Below the pieces are notes generated by a model. That model was given only the letters and a program-made list of their open reading frames with translations. It did not search any database and was not told the origin of the DNA. Positions 1 to 5,134 of a DNA stretch of 5,134 nt are shown piece by piece. The DNA is from Nitrospirae bacterium GWC2_42_7 (GTDB lineage: Bacteria > Nitrospirota > Thermodesulfovibrionia > Thermodesulfovibrionales > UBA6898). The DNA is taken from assembly GCA_001803645.1 (NCBI GenBank), contig MHDW01000161.1, forward strand, positions 1 through 5,134. Reading direction: 5' to 3'. The translations under genes and the position numbers were made by a program. How positions within the stretch are numbered: the first letter of the stretch is position 1; each line of letters starts with the position of its first letter.

Positions 1-257
1 TTCACTTTTTCGTTTTAACTGCTTTTTTTAGGATAAATCAAATAGCGAATCGCCGACAAAAAGAAGCTTCTTTTTCATCAATGAACTGACCCCTTTCTGT
101 TTTGTATGTTGATTGTATCATAGACAAAAACCAATAAAGATCACGCTCATTTGCAAAGACTTTCTCTGTAAGTTTGATTATGCCTTATGTTCGCGGTTTT
201 TTACACTCAATACACTGTTTTATTGTCTGAACAATGAAGAAATGATAGAATGACAAC
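1..257. other. AT-rich upstream region of the mla operon
   Basis: No convincing gene is seen here. The region is clearly more AT-rich than the operon and must hold the operon promoter unless transcription enters from outside the window. I could not pick a persuasive -35/-10 pair; the best of several weak + strand candidates is TTGCAA at 151-156 with TGATTA at 175-180. A perfect 18-base palindrome, AAAAAGAAGCTTCTTTTT, lies at 58-75. It has no loop and no following T run that would make it a standard terminator, and it overlaps a 16-codon reading frame on the - strand (28-78). Confidence 0.5.
28..78 (-). other. 16-codon mini-ORF with a GDSL-like motif (doubtful)
   Basis: The - strand reads MKKKLLFVGDSLFDLS followed by TAA. 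AAAGGGG lies upstream of the ATG with an 11-base gap. FVGDSL resembles the first conserved block (GDSL) at the N terminus of SGNH/GDSL hydrolases, which often begin with a Met-Lys-Lys-hydrophobic strand. The frame stops at once, and neither other frame continues a recognisable hydrolase before the window edge. It could be the decayed start of a divergent gene or pure chance. Chance is quite possible at this length. Confidence 0.15.
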
Positions 258-1067
258 ATGGAAACAAAGATAAAAGAGAGCAACTTCTGGTTTTTTTTCA
301 ATCTCATCGGAAAAAAGACAATGGACGTCACAAACAATCTTGGCGCCGCAGTCATCTTTTTTACACTTTCCTTTCTGAGGATCTTCCGTCGCAAACAGTT
401 CCGTGAAATTGTTCAGCAGGTCTTTTATATAGGTGCAAAGTCATCGAATATTGTAATACTTGTCGGCCTTTTCACAGGTATGGTACTTGGGCTTCAGCTT
501 TTTTATACTCTTAACAAATTCGGTTCTCAGGGTGTGCTCGGTTCAGTCGTTGCCCTCACACTCATCAGGGAACTGGGGCCTGTCCTTACTGCGATCATGA
601 TAACCGCACGTGCAGGCTCTGCCATGACCGCAGAACTCGGGAACCTCCGCATCTCCGAGCAGATAGACGCCCTTTATACCATGCGCATCGACCCCCAGCA
701 GTATCTCATCAGCCCGCGGATAGCAGCTGCAATTATCAGTTTCCCGTTGCTGACCGCGTTTTTTGATCTTATCGGTATAATCGGAGGGTATCTCACCGGA
801 GTTGTGCTCCTTGGTGTAGATAAAGGCGCCTACTTTTATCGTATCCATGCATATGTGGATATAGTTGACATCGGGGGCGGGTTCATAAAGTCCCTCGTCT
901 TTGCTGTGCTCGTATCCACGATCTGTTGTTACCATGGATACTTCACGCATTTCCGCACCGACAGCTTCGGCTCAAGGAGCGTCAGTCTCTCGACCACCTC
1001 GGCGGTCGTATTCTCTTGTGTAACGATACTTATCTCAGACTATATTGTTACATCTTTTCTAATGTAA
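258..1067 (+). CDS. mlaE: MlaE, ABC transporter permease of the phospholipid transport system
   Basis: This 269-residue integral inner-membrane protein is the permease of the Mla lipid transporter; two copies normally pair with two MlaF ATPases and an MlaD hexamer. The family hallmark is clear: RELGPVLTAIMITARAGSAM at residues 104-123, followed by TAELG. Hydrophobic membrane segments fall near residues 63-83, 155-187, 208-225 and 246-268. The N terminus has an amphipathic stretch (about 8-40) rather than a STAS domain. Length is normal for the family (about 260). The ATG at 258 is the first in frame after stops at 243 and 246, but its ribosome binding site is weak; ATG at 321 (Met22) is the alternative. 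It is the first gene of the operon, 8 bases before mlaF. Identification is secure; only the start is uncertain. Confidence 0.95.
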   Translation: METKIKESNFWFFFNLIGKKTMDVTNNLGAAVIFFTLSFLRIFRRKQFREIVQQVFYIGAKSSNIVILVGLFTGMVLGLQLFYTLNKFGSQGVLGSVVALTLIRELGPVLTAIMITARAGSAMTAELGNLRISEQIDALYTMRIDPQQYLISPRIAAAIISFPLLTAFFDLIGIIGGYLTGVVLLGVDKGAYFYRIHAYVDIVDIGGGFIKSLVFAVLVSTICCYHGYFTHFRTDSFGSRSVSLSTTSAVVFSCVTILISDYIVTSFLM

Positions 1068-1075
1068 GGGCATAA

Positions 1076-2326
1076 ATGGAAACGCCATTAATAGAATTCA
1101 GAGAGGTCACCAAGCGCTTTGGAGAAAAAACCATTCTCGACAAGGCTGACCTTTCTATTTATGAGAACCGGATCACAACAATAATCGGGAAGAGCGGAAG
1201 CGGCAAGAGCGTACTGATCAAGCATATTATCGGCCTCCTCTCTCCTGACGAAGGGAACATACTCTTCAGAGGAAAGCCTGTTCATGAGATGAAGAAAAAA
1301 GAATGGGAAGGATACAGGAGCAAGATCAGCTATATGTTCCAGAACAACGCCCTCTTTGATTCCATGACCGTCTTTGAGAACATAGCCCTTCCTCTCAGGC
1401 AGACAACGAACCTGAAAAAAAAGGAGATCAACTCAAAGGTAATGTCGCGGCTTGAACAGATGGAACTCACTGATGCTGCCAAAAAATACCCGGCAGAGCT
1501 CTCGGGCGGTATGCAGAAGCGTGTGGCACTGGCACGGGCACTTGTAACTGACCCTGCCATCGTGCTCTTTGACGAGCCAACGACCAGCCAGGACCCTATA
1601 AGAAGAAACATAATCCTCAGCATGATCGCCCATTACAGAAAAAAGTTCGGTTTTACCGCTATTCTTATCAGTCATGATATTCCTGATGTCTTTTTTATCT
1701 CTGACCGCATACTGCTTCTGTGGGAAGGAAAGATCGCCTTTAGCGGGACATATGACGAACTGTCAAAACTAAATCATCCGCTGATCGATGAATTCCTCAA
1801 AAGCATAGAGGGGCTGAAGGATGAACTGACCGGGCTGCCCTCAAAGGAGATGTTCAGGTCGAGGTATGCCATGACCTTGGGCCGCGAACAATTGGATACC
1901 AAGATAACAGCGGTGGTCTTCAGTAGTAACCTCACATTCATTTCGAATCTTTTCGGGCCTCAGGCAGCAATAGAGATGCTCAGAACGCTTGTTGAATACG
2001 TAAATGAATATTTCGGGCCTCTGGGAGGATTCTCTGTACGTCACAAAAGGGATGAGATACTTACAATACTGCCCCACATGGGTCTTGAAAAAGCCGATCA
2101 ATTAGTGCATGATTTTGCTAAAGAAATTGAAAAGAAATCCCTCACCAGAGTACGGGAGCTTTTAAACAAAGAGATAAAAGATGGGGAGTTTTTTGAAATA
2201 TTTCTGAACGCAGGCATGACTGAAGGCGTCACAGATGATGACATAGAACAGTTAATGGAAAAGGCTGAAATGAACAAAAAGATAATTGCAAAATATCGTT
2301 GCGGCAAGGAGTGTGATTCAAAATGA
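1076..2326 (+). CDS. mlaF: MlaF-type ABC ATPase fused to a degenerate GGDEF domain
   Basis: This cytoplasmic ATPase powers lipid transport through MlaE/MlaD. Residues 1-245 form a complete ABC nucleotide-binding domain: Walker A GKSGSGKS (38-45), Q-loop Gln89, signature LSGGMQKR (142-149), Walker B IVLFDEP (162-168) with catalytic Glu167, and switch His200. The D-loop region reads TTSQDP (169-174) where MlaF proteins usually have TTGLDP. At 416 residues it is about 150 longer than typical MlaF (about 270). Residues 249-412 resemble a GGDEF domain without its catalytic residues. AAGGG at 1066-1070, overlapping the mlaE stop, serves the ATG at 1076. The stop overlaps the mlaD start (ATGA). The ATPase should be active on visible motifs; the role of the extension is unknown, and regulation or a replacement for MlaB is inference. 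Confidence 0.95.
   Translation: METPLIEFREVTKRFGEKTILDKADLSIYENRITTIIGKSGSGKSVLIKHIIGLLSPDEGNILFRGKPVHEMKKKEWEGYRSKISYMFQNNALFDSMTVFENIALPLRQTTNLKKKEINSKVMSRLEQMELTDAAKKYPAELSGGMQKRVALARALVTDPAIVLFDEPTTSQDPIRRNIILSMIAHYRKKFGFTAILISHDIPDVFFISDRILLLWEGKIAFSGTYDELSKLNHPLIDEFLKSIEGLKDELTGLPSKEMFRSRYAMTLGREQLDTKITAVVFSSNLTFISNLFGPQAAIEMLRTLVEYVNEYFGPLGGFSVRHKRDEILTILPHMGLEKADQLVHDFAKEIEKKSLTRVRELLNKEIKDGEFFEIFLNAGMTEGVTDDDIEQLMEKAEMNKKIIAKYRCGKECDSK
1820..2323 (+). other. Degenerate GGDEF-like domain at the MlaF C terminus
   Basis: MlaF residues 249-416 follow the GGDEF fold pattern from end to end. DELTGLPSKEMF (249-260) matches the opening DxLTGLPNRRxF block. The next strand and helix (278-310) align with the DxDxFKxxND...GD...L region, but the metal-binding Asp is Ser283 and the GD Asp is Ile299. 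VRHKRDEILTILP (321-333) aligns with aRxGGDEFavLLP, so the signature is KRDEI. GLEKADQLVHDFAKEIE (336-352) matches the following helix, and NAGMTEG...IEQLMEKAEMNKKIIAKYRCG (in 378-410) matches the closing SIG...LL..AD.A.Y.AK..G block. I see no RxxD inhibitory site. Diguanylate cyclase activity is not expected. The call rests on reading motifs by eye. Confidence 0.8.
2306..2311 (+). promoter_or_regulatory. Ribosome binding site of mlaD inside mlaF
   Basis: AAGGAG lies 11 bases before the mlaD ATG, within the last codons of mlaF. Together with the ATGA stop/start overlap it supports the start at 2323 and translational coupling of the two genes. Confidence 0.7.
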
Positions 2327-2832
2327 AAAAATATTCCCATGAAACAATTGTCGGAATTTTTATTGTCGTCGGCCTTCTTTGTATTGGATATATGACCATC
2401 AAGCTTGGAAAGGTCTCCATTTTCGGCAGCGATTACTATCCGCTTTATGCACGTTTTGCCTCAGTATCAGGACTTCGGGTTGACAGTCCTGTTGAGATCG
2501 GCGGCATCGAGGTCGGGCGGGTGGAAGAGCTTAGCATAGACCAGGAGCAGCAGATGTCTGTGGTCAAATTAAGGATCGGGAAAAACATCAAGGTTTTTGA
2601 CGACGCCAGCGCATCGATTAAAACTGCCGGCCTCATCGGCGACAAGCTCGTCAAGATAGACCCGGGAGGAGCAGGTGAGGTTCTTAAGCCCGGCAGCACT
2701 ATCACCGAGACCAATTCGCCTATGGATGTAGAGGATCTTATCAGCAAATATGCTTTCGGAGATGTCAAAAAGAACGACAAAGACGAAACTAAAAAAAATT
2801 CAGGAGACAGCAATGAGAAAAAACATGACTAA
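2323..2832 (+). CDS. mlaD: MlaD, membrane-anchored MCE-domain lipid-binding protein
   Basis: This 169-residue protein has one N-terminal transmembrane helix (about residues 8-24) and a single MCE domain (about 38-117) in the periplasm. In the family, six copies form a ring with a hydrophobic channel, sitting on MlaE and exchanging lipid with MlaC. Family marks are SPVEIGGIEVGRV (55-67) and TAGLIGDKLVKIDPGG (101-116). The end (about 147-169) is a Lys/Asp/Glu/Asn-rich tail, probably disordered. Length is close to E. coli MlaD (183). The start overlaps the mlaF stop by ATGA, and the 3' end overlaps mlaC by 20 bases. Having one MCE domain and a short tail places it with MlaD rather than with the multi-domain PqiB and YebT (LetB) proteins. 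Confidence 0.95.
   Translation: MKKYSHETIVGIFIVVGLLCIGYMTIKLGKVSIFGSDYYPLYARFASVSGLRVDSPVEIGGIEVGRVEELSIDQEQQMSVVKLRIGKNIKVFDDASASIKTAGLIGDKLVKIDPGGAGEVLKPGSTITETNSPMDVEDLISKYAFGDVKKNDKDETKKNSGDSNEKKHD
2802..2806 (+). promoter_or_regulatory. Ribosome binding site that fixes the mlaC start
   Basis: AGGAG sits 6 bases before the ATG at 2813. This favours that ATG over an in-frame upstream ATG at 2750, which would add 21 charged residues before the signal peptide, and over the ATG at 2825. Confidence 0.8.
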
Positions 2833-3406
2833 AATAATCTTTATTCTTTTGTTGCTCTTACCGGCCTCAGCTTTTGCAGGCGCTCCTCTGGATACCGTAA
2901 AAGGCCATGCTGATAAAGTGCTTGATATTCTACGCGACCCTGCCCTTAAGGCTGATTCAGCCAATAACCTCAGGAAGGAGAAGATCCGGGCCATTGCAGC
3001 AAAAATGTTCGATTTCAGCGAACTCTCAAAAAGGACATTGGCCCGGAACTGGAACAAGCTCAGTTCTGAACAGCAGAGTGAATTTGTTATGCTCTATGAG
3101 TCGCTCCTTGAGGACGCCTATGCCAATAAGATAATGTCCTTCACTGATGAAAAAATAGTTTTCAACAAGGAAATCCCGCTCACTGACAAGACTACAGAGG
3201 TCCAAAGTGTAGTAATGAGAAGGAACGATGAGATACCGATCTACTACAGGGTTATACTGAAGGACGGAACATGGAGGGTATACGATGTTGTTATCGAAGG
3301 GGTCAGCCTCATAAATAATTACCGCACCCAGTTCAGGGAAATACTCGCAAACAAATCACCGGAATCCTTGCTTGAAACCCTGAGGAAAAAGACCGGCAAG
3401 TCCTGA
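2813..3406 (+). CDS. mlaC: MlaC, periplasmic phospholipid-binding shuttle protein
   Basis: MlaC carries phospholipid between the MlaA complex in the outer membrane and MlaD in the inner membrane. The 197-residue product starts with a Sec signal peptide: basic MRKNMTK, a Leu/Ile-rich core (8-16), and a likely cut after AFA at residue 23 or nearby. The mature part matches the family: KMFDFSELSKRTLARNWNKL (64-83), then SSEQQSEFVMLYESLLEDAY (84-103), and the C-terminal YDVVIEGVSLINNYRTQF (157-174), one of the most conserved MlaC blocks. Length is close to the family norm (about 210). A longer in-frame version from 2750 is possible but would bury the signal peptide behind 21 residues. It overlaps mlaD by 20 bases, so coupled translation is likely. 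Confidence 0.95.
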   Translation: MRKNMTKIIFILLLLLPASAFAGAPLDTVKGHADKVLDILRDPALKADSANNLRKEKIRAIAAKMFDFSELSKRTLARNWNKLSSEQQSEFVMLYESLLEDAYANKIMSFTDEKIVFNKEIPLTDKTTEVQSVVMRRNDEIPIYYRVILKDGTWRVYDVVIEGVSLINNYRTQFREILANKSPESLLETLRKKTGKS

Positions 3407-3427
3407 GCTGAGGATCAAGGTCTTTAA

Positions 3428-3434
3428 AAGGAGG
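3428..3434 (+). promoter_or_regulatory. Strong ribosome binding site of mlaA
   Basis: AAGGAGG is a full match to the anti-Shine-Dalgarno sequence, 5 bases before the ATG at 3440. It is the strongest such site in the operon and lies in the 33-base gap between mlaC and mlaA, so mlaA can be initiated on its own. Confidence 0.85.
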
Positions 3435-3439
3435 GAACC

Positions 3440-4585
3440 ATGAAGCTCATCCATATTTTAATAATAACTGTACTTGTCCTTTGCCCGGGGATAAGCATGG
3501 CAGATACTTCTCCGGCAGCCGAGCAACAACAGGTGGTTTCTTTTCAGGAAACTTCTGCTGCGGCTTTCAGCAATTCATCTTCTCAGTCCAACATACTAAT
3601 ACGGTCATTAGTAGAGCCACATACATCACCCTCCCCTTCATCCCCTCCCCTCAAGGGAGGGGAAATTAACTCCCCCTTCCCCCTTCCGGAAATCATAACT
3701 CCCCCTTTACCCCCTCTTATCTTAAGAGGGGGAGAGGCGGAGCCTGGGGGCGTTATCTTTAAAGAGGGGGTGCCAAAGGCGGGGGTGTTATCTTCCTTGG
3801 AGGGTGAGGGGGTCCTACCTATGAACTCCTCAGTAAATATTCAGAATGAAGAAGCTGTGATCATATTAGCACAGAGCACCCGGAATGATGAAGAAGAGAT
3901 AACGGAATCAGCACTGTCTGAAAACAATGATGTTTTTGAAGAGTACGAAGAAGAAGCCGCGCGAATCGCTGACCCCATAGCGCCTTTTAACAAAGTGATG
4001 TTCCATTTTAATGACAAATTATACTTTTGGCTGCTTAAACCAGTAGCCAGTGTTTATTCTTACATCATCCCTGAGGATTTCAGGTTTATATTCGGCAACG
4101 CATACGACAATCTCAAAGCTCCCGGCAGAATGCTGAACAATCTGTTTCAGCCCAGGCCCAAGGCTACAGGCAATGAACTCATCAGGTTTGTTTTTAATTC
4201 TGTTATCGGGGTCGGAGGCCTTGGTGATCCTGCCAAACATGTTTTAAACATAAAGAAACAGGATGCTGATCTCGGCCAGACACTCGGGCATTATGGCATA
4301 GGACACGGTTTCTATCTTGTATTACCTCTGTTCGGACCATCTTCTCTGCGTGACGGAATAGGGCTTGCAGGAGACCGGTTTATGTATCCACTGACATATG
4401 TGAGCAGTTCTGATCTCACTTTCAGTCAAACTGCCGGGATCTATACTCTTGAAAAAGTAAATGATACATCTTTCAAAATAGGAGATTATGAGTCCTTTAA
4501 GGAGTCTGCGATCGATCCCTATGTCTCAATGCGTGATGCCTTTCTCCAACACAGAAAAAAAGATGTGGAGGAATCGAAAAAATAG
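3440..4585 (+). CDS. mlaA: MlaA (VacJ) outer-membrane component with repeat-expanded N-terminal linker
   Basis: MlaA sits in the outer membrane and handles phospholipids of the outer leaflet, passing them to MlaC. The conserved domain spans about residues 177-370: ADPIAPFNKVMFHFNDKLY (177-195), LKPVASVYSYIIPEDFR (199-215), NAYDNLKAPGRMLNNLFQ (220-237), RFVFNSVIGVGGLGDPAKH (249-267), DADLGQTLGHYGIGHGFYL (275-293) and VLPLFGPSSLRDGIG (294-308). At 381 residues it is well above the usual 250-280. The excess is a low-complexity N-terminal linker (about 22-172), of which residues 63-122 are encoded by a repeat element. The signal peptide (MKLIHILIITVLVL) is followed by Cys15, but VLVLC is a poor lipobox because the -1 residue is Leu. 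SMA|D at 19-22 looks like a signal peptidase I site, so the protein may not be lipidated as E. coli MlaA is. It is the last gene of the operon. Acidic residues dominate 149-174. Confidence 0.95.
   Translation: MKLIHILIITVLVLCPGISMADTSPAAEQQQVVSFQETSAAAFSNSSSQSNILIRSLVEPHTSPSPSSPPLKGGEINSPFPLPEIITPPLPPLILRGGEAEPGGVIFKEGVPKAGVLSSLEGEGVLPMNSSVNIQNEEAVIILAQSTRNDEEEITESALSENNDVFEEYEEEAARIADPIAPFNKVMFHFNDKLYFWLLKPVASVYSYIIPEDFRFIFGNAYDNLKAPGRMLNNLFQPRPKATGNELIRFVFNSVIGVGGLGDPAKHVLNIKKQDADLGQTLGHYGIGHGFYLVLPLFGPSSLRDGIGLAGDRFMYPLTYVSSSDLTFSQTAGIYTLEKVNDTSFKIGDYESFKESAIDPYVSMRDAFLQHRKKDVEESKK
3626..3807. repeat. 182-bp nested inverted-repeat element inside mlaA
   Basis: The left half is C-rich and the right half G-rich on the + strand. 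Outer arms TCACCCTCC (3626-3634) and GGAGGGTGA (3799-3807) are exact inverted repeats. Inside lie 3667-3676 with 3781-3790 (one mismatch), 3695-3705 with 3746-3756 (one mismatch), and a perfect 10-bp stem 3710-3719/3723-3732 with a 3-base loop. A separate hairpin, CCCCTCCC (3642-3649) with GGGAGGGG (3655-3662), is shared exactly over 21 bases with the element downstream of mlaA (4677-4697). The structure resembles a small non-autonomous, MITE- or REP-like repeat. I see no clear target-site duplication. It has no stop codon in the mlaA frame. Confidence 0.85.
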
Positions 4586-4784
4586 TTTTTTTGTCTGCCT
4601 GGGGTTCTTAAGTATCTCAAAAACTGAATCCCTATTTAATATCTGTTAAAAATCCAGGCTTCTCACCCCCCCCCACCCCCTCCCCTCAAGGGAGGGGCTT
4701 ATTTATTATCCCTCTCCCCTAAAGGGAGAGCCTGCCTGTCCGGTAAGCAGAGTCTGGGGTGAGGGTATCATTCGTTTATAAATA
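4586..4784. other. Intergenic gap between convergent genes
   Basis: This 199-base gap separates the mlaA stop from the stop of the - strand gene. Apart from the repeat at 4662-4763, I see nothing coding in it. No classic terminator with a long T run was found; the T run right after the mlaA stop (about 4586-4591) has no stem before it. The repeat hairpins may end transcription in one or both directions, but this is inference. Confidence 0.5.
4662..4763. repeat. 102-bp C-rich/G-rich inverted-repeat element, second copy
   Basis: Outer arms CTCACCCC (4662-4669) and GGGGTGAG (4756-4763) are exact inverted repeats. Two inner hairpins follow: CCCCTCCC (4677-4684) with GGGAGGGG (4690-4697), loop CTCAA, and CTCTCCC (4712-4718) with GGGAGAG (4724-4730), loop CTAAA. 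The first hairpin and its loop are identical to the one within mlaA at 3642-3662, so the two elements belong to one family. The left arm includes nine C residues in a row (4666-4674), prone to slippage or sequencing error. The + strand stem at 4677-4697 is followed by the AT-rich CTTATTTATTAT, which could help it act as a weak terminator for mlaA. Confidence 0.85.
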
Positions 4785-5120
4785 CTATGAGATATTATCC
4801 AGAATAGCCTTCGGATTTTTTATAAAGCAGACCCCCTTAGGCAGTTTGCATCTGCCGGCTTTTTTCTGGCCTTCAGCACCTTCCGGTATATTTAAACCTT
4901 CCAATCTGGTCCGAGTATCTTCAACCATTGAGAGTATCTCGGATGGAACAGATTCTGTCTTTCCTTCAACAAGTTTCTCCAGTTCAGAAAGGCCCTCTTT
5001 CATGCGTCGGGCAGTATTCTCAAAAGCCTTGCAGTTCCGGCATAAAGGGTCAGTCTGCTGCTGCATAAGCAGTCCGGATATGAAATTATAAAATCTTATA
5101 TTGTTGATCAGATCAGGCAT
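4785..5120 (-). CDS. Small hypothetical protein with four cysteines (possibly 5'-partial)
   Basis: I do not recognise this gene. The 111-residue product has no clear signal peptide or membrane helix. It shows CRNC at residues 27-30 and CKLPKGVC at 91-98, so a C-x2-C plus C-x6-C set separated by a mostly helical, charged middle (about 31-76: Glu/Lys/Leu-rich). This could bind a metal or an iron-sulfur cluster, but no known family was identified. The ATG at 5120 has AGGA at 5131-5134, 10 bases upstream, which supports a complete gene. The frame also stays open to the window edge (Asp-Asp-Lys-Thr before the Met), so a longer protein is possible. It converges on mlaA and is not part of the operon. 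The opposite-strand frame over the same bases is Ser/Phe-rich and looks like a shadow. Confidence 0.65.
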   Translation of the reverse strand: MPDLINNIRFYNFISGLLMQQQTDPLCRNCKAFENTARRMKEGLSELEKLVEGKTESVPSEILSMVEDTRTRLEGLNIPEGAEGQKKAGRCKLPKGVCFIKNPKAILDNIS

Positions 5121-5134
5121 TGTCTTGTCATCCT

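Noticed and set aside
151..180. Possible promoter TTGCAA / TGATTA for the mla operon
   Set aside because: The -10 match is poor, the spacing is 18 bases, and other equally weak pairs exist in this AT-rich leader.
180..230. Short + strand frame MPYVRGFLHSIHCFIV before mlaE
   Set aside because: No ribosome binding site and no recognisable leader-peptide feature; 16 codons are easily due to chance.
543..950. 135-residue - strand frame within mlaE
   Set aside because: It is antisense to a clearly conserved permease and its translation shows no family features.
2750..2812. Upstream in-frame start for mlaC
   Set aside because: It would put 21 charged residues before the signal peptide and has no good ribosome binding site, while 2813 has AGGAG at the right distance.
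3481..3669. 62-residue + strand frame inside mlaA
   Set aside because: It is a shadow frame that ends in the repeat element; it has no start signal or recognisable domain.
3626..3807. CRISPR array or complete insertion sequence at the C/G-rich repeat
   Set aside because: The units are inverted and nested without unique spacers, and no transposase is encoded within or next to it.
4759..5091. 110-residue + strand frame overlapping the - strand gene
   Set aside because: It is Ser/Phe-rich, starts inside the repeat element, and looks like the shadow of the - strand frame, which has the more protein-like composition.

Overview
The window carries one compact, co-directional operon for an Mla-type (MCE) phospholipid transport system, in the order mlaE, mlaF, mlaD, mlaC, mlaA on the + strand (258 to 4585). 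A short unrecognised cysteine-containing gene converges on it from the right edge (- strand, about 4785 to 5120 or beyond). Two copies of a C-rich/G-rich inverted-repeat element are present, one inside the mlaA reading frame and one in the gap after mlaA. The cell must be a diderm (Gram-negative envelope) bacterium, because the operon encodes inner-membrane, periplasmic and outer-membrane parts. Moderate GC, AT-rich spacers, Mla genes grouped with mlaA, and this type of CCCCTCCC/GGGAGGGG repeat suggest a Nitrospirota- or Desulfobacterota-like organism. That placement is inference, not a proven assignment.

Layout: 1-257 is an AT-rich leader with no convincing gene. mlaE (permease) is followed after 8 bases by mlaF (ATPase). 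mlaF overlaps mlaD by ATGA, mlaD overlaps mlaC by 20 bases, and mlaC is 33 bases before mlaA. This spacing implies one transcript with translational coupling. By family knowledge, MlaE, MlaF and MlaD form the inner-membrane ABC complex, MlaC shuttles lipid across the periplasm, and MlaA is the outer-membrane partner. No MlaB (STAS) gene is seen.

Two points stand out. First, MlaF is 416 residues, roughly 150 longer than usual. The extra C-terminal part reads as a full-length but catalytically dead GGDEF domain (DELTGLP at its start, KRDEI in place of GGDEF). An ABC lipid-transporter ATPase fused to a degenerate diguanylate-cyclase fold suggests a built-in regulatory or structural domain, possibly standing in for MlaB. 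Second, a 182-bp nested inverted repeat lies in frame within mlaA. It encodes a Pro/Gly-rich stretch of about 60 residues between the signal peptide and the conserved MlaA domain. A related 102-bp element lies just downstream of mlaA.
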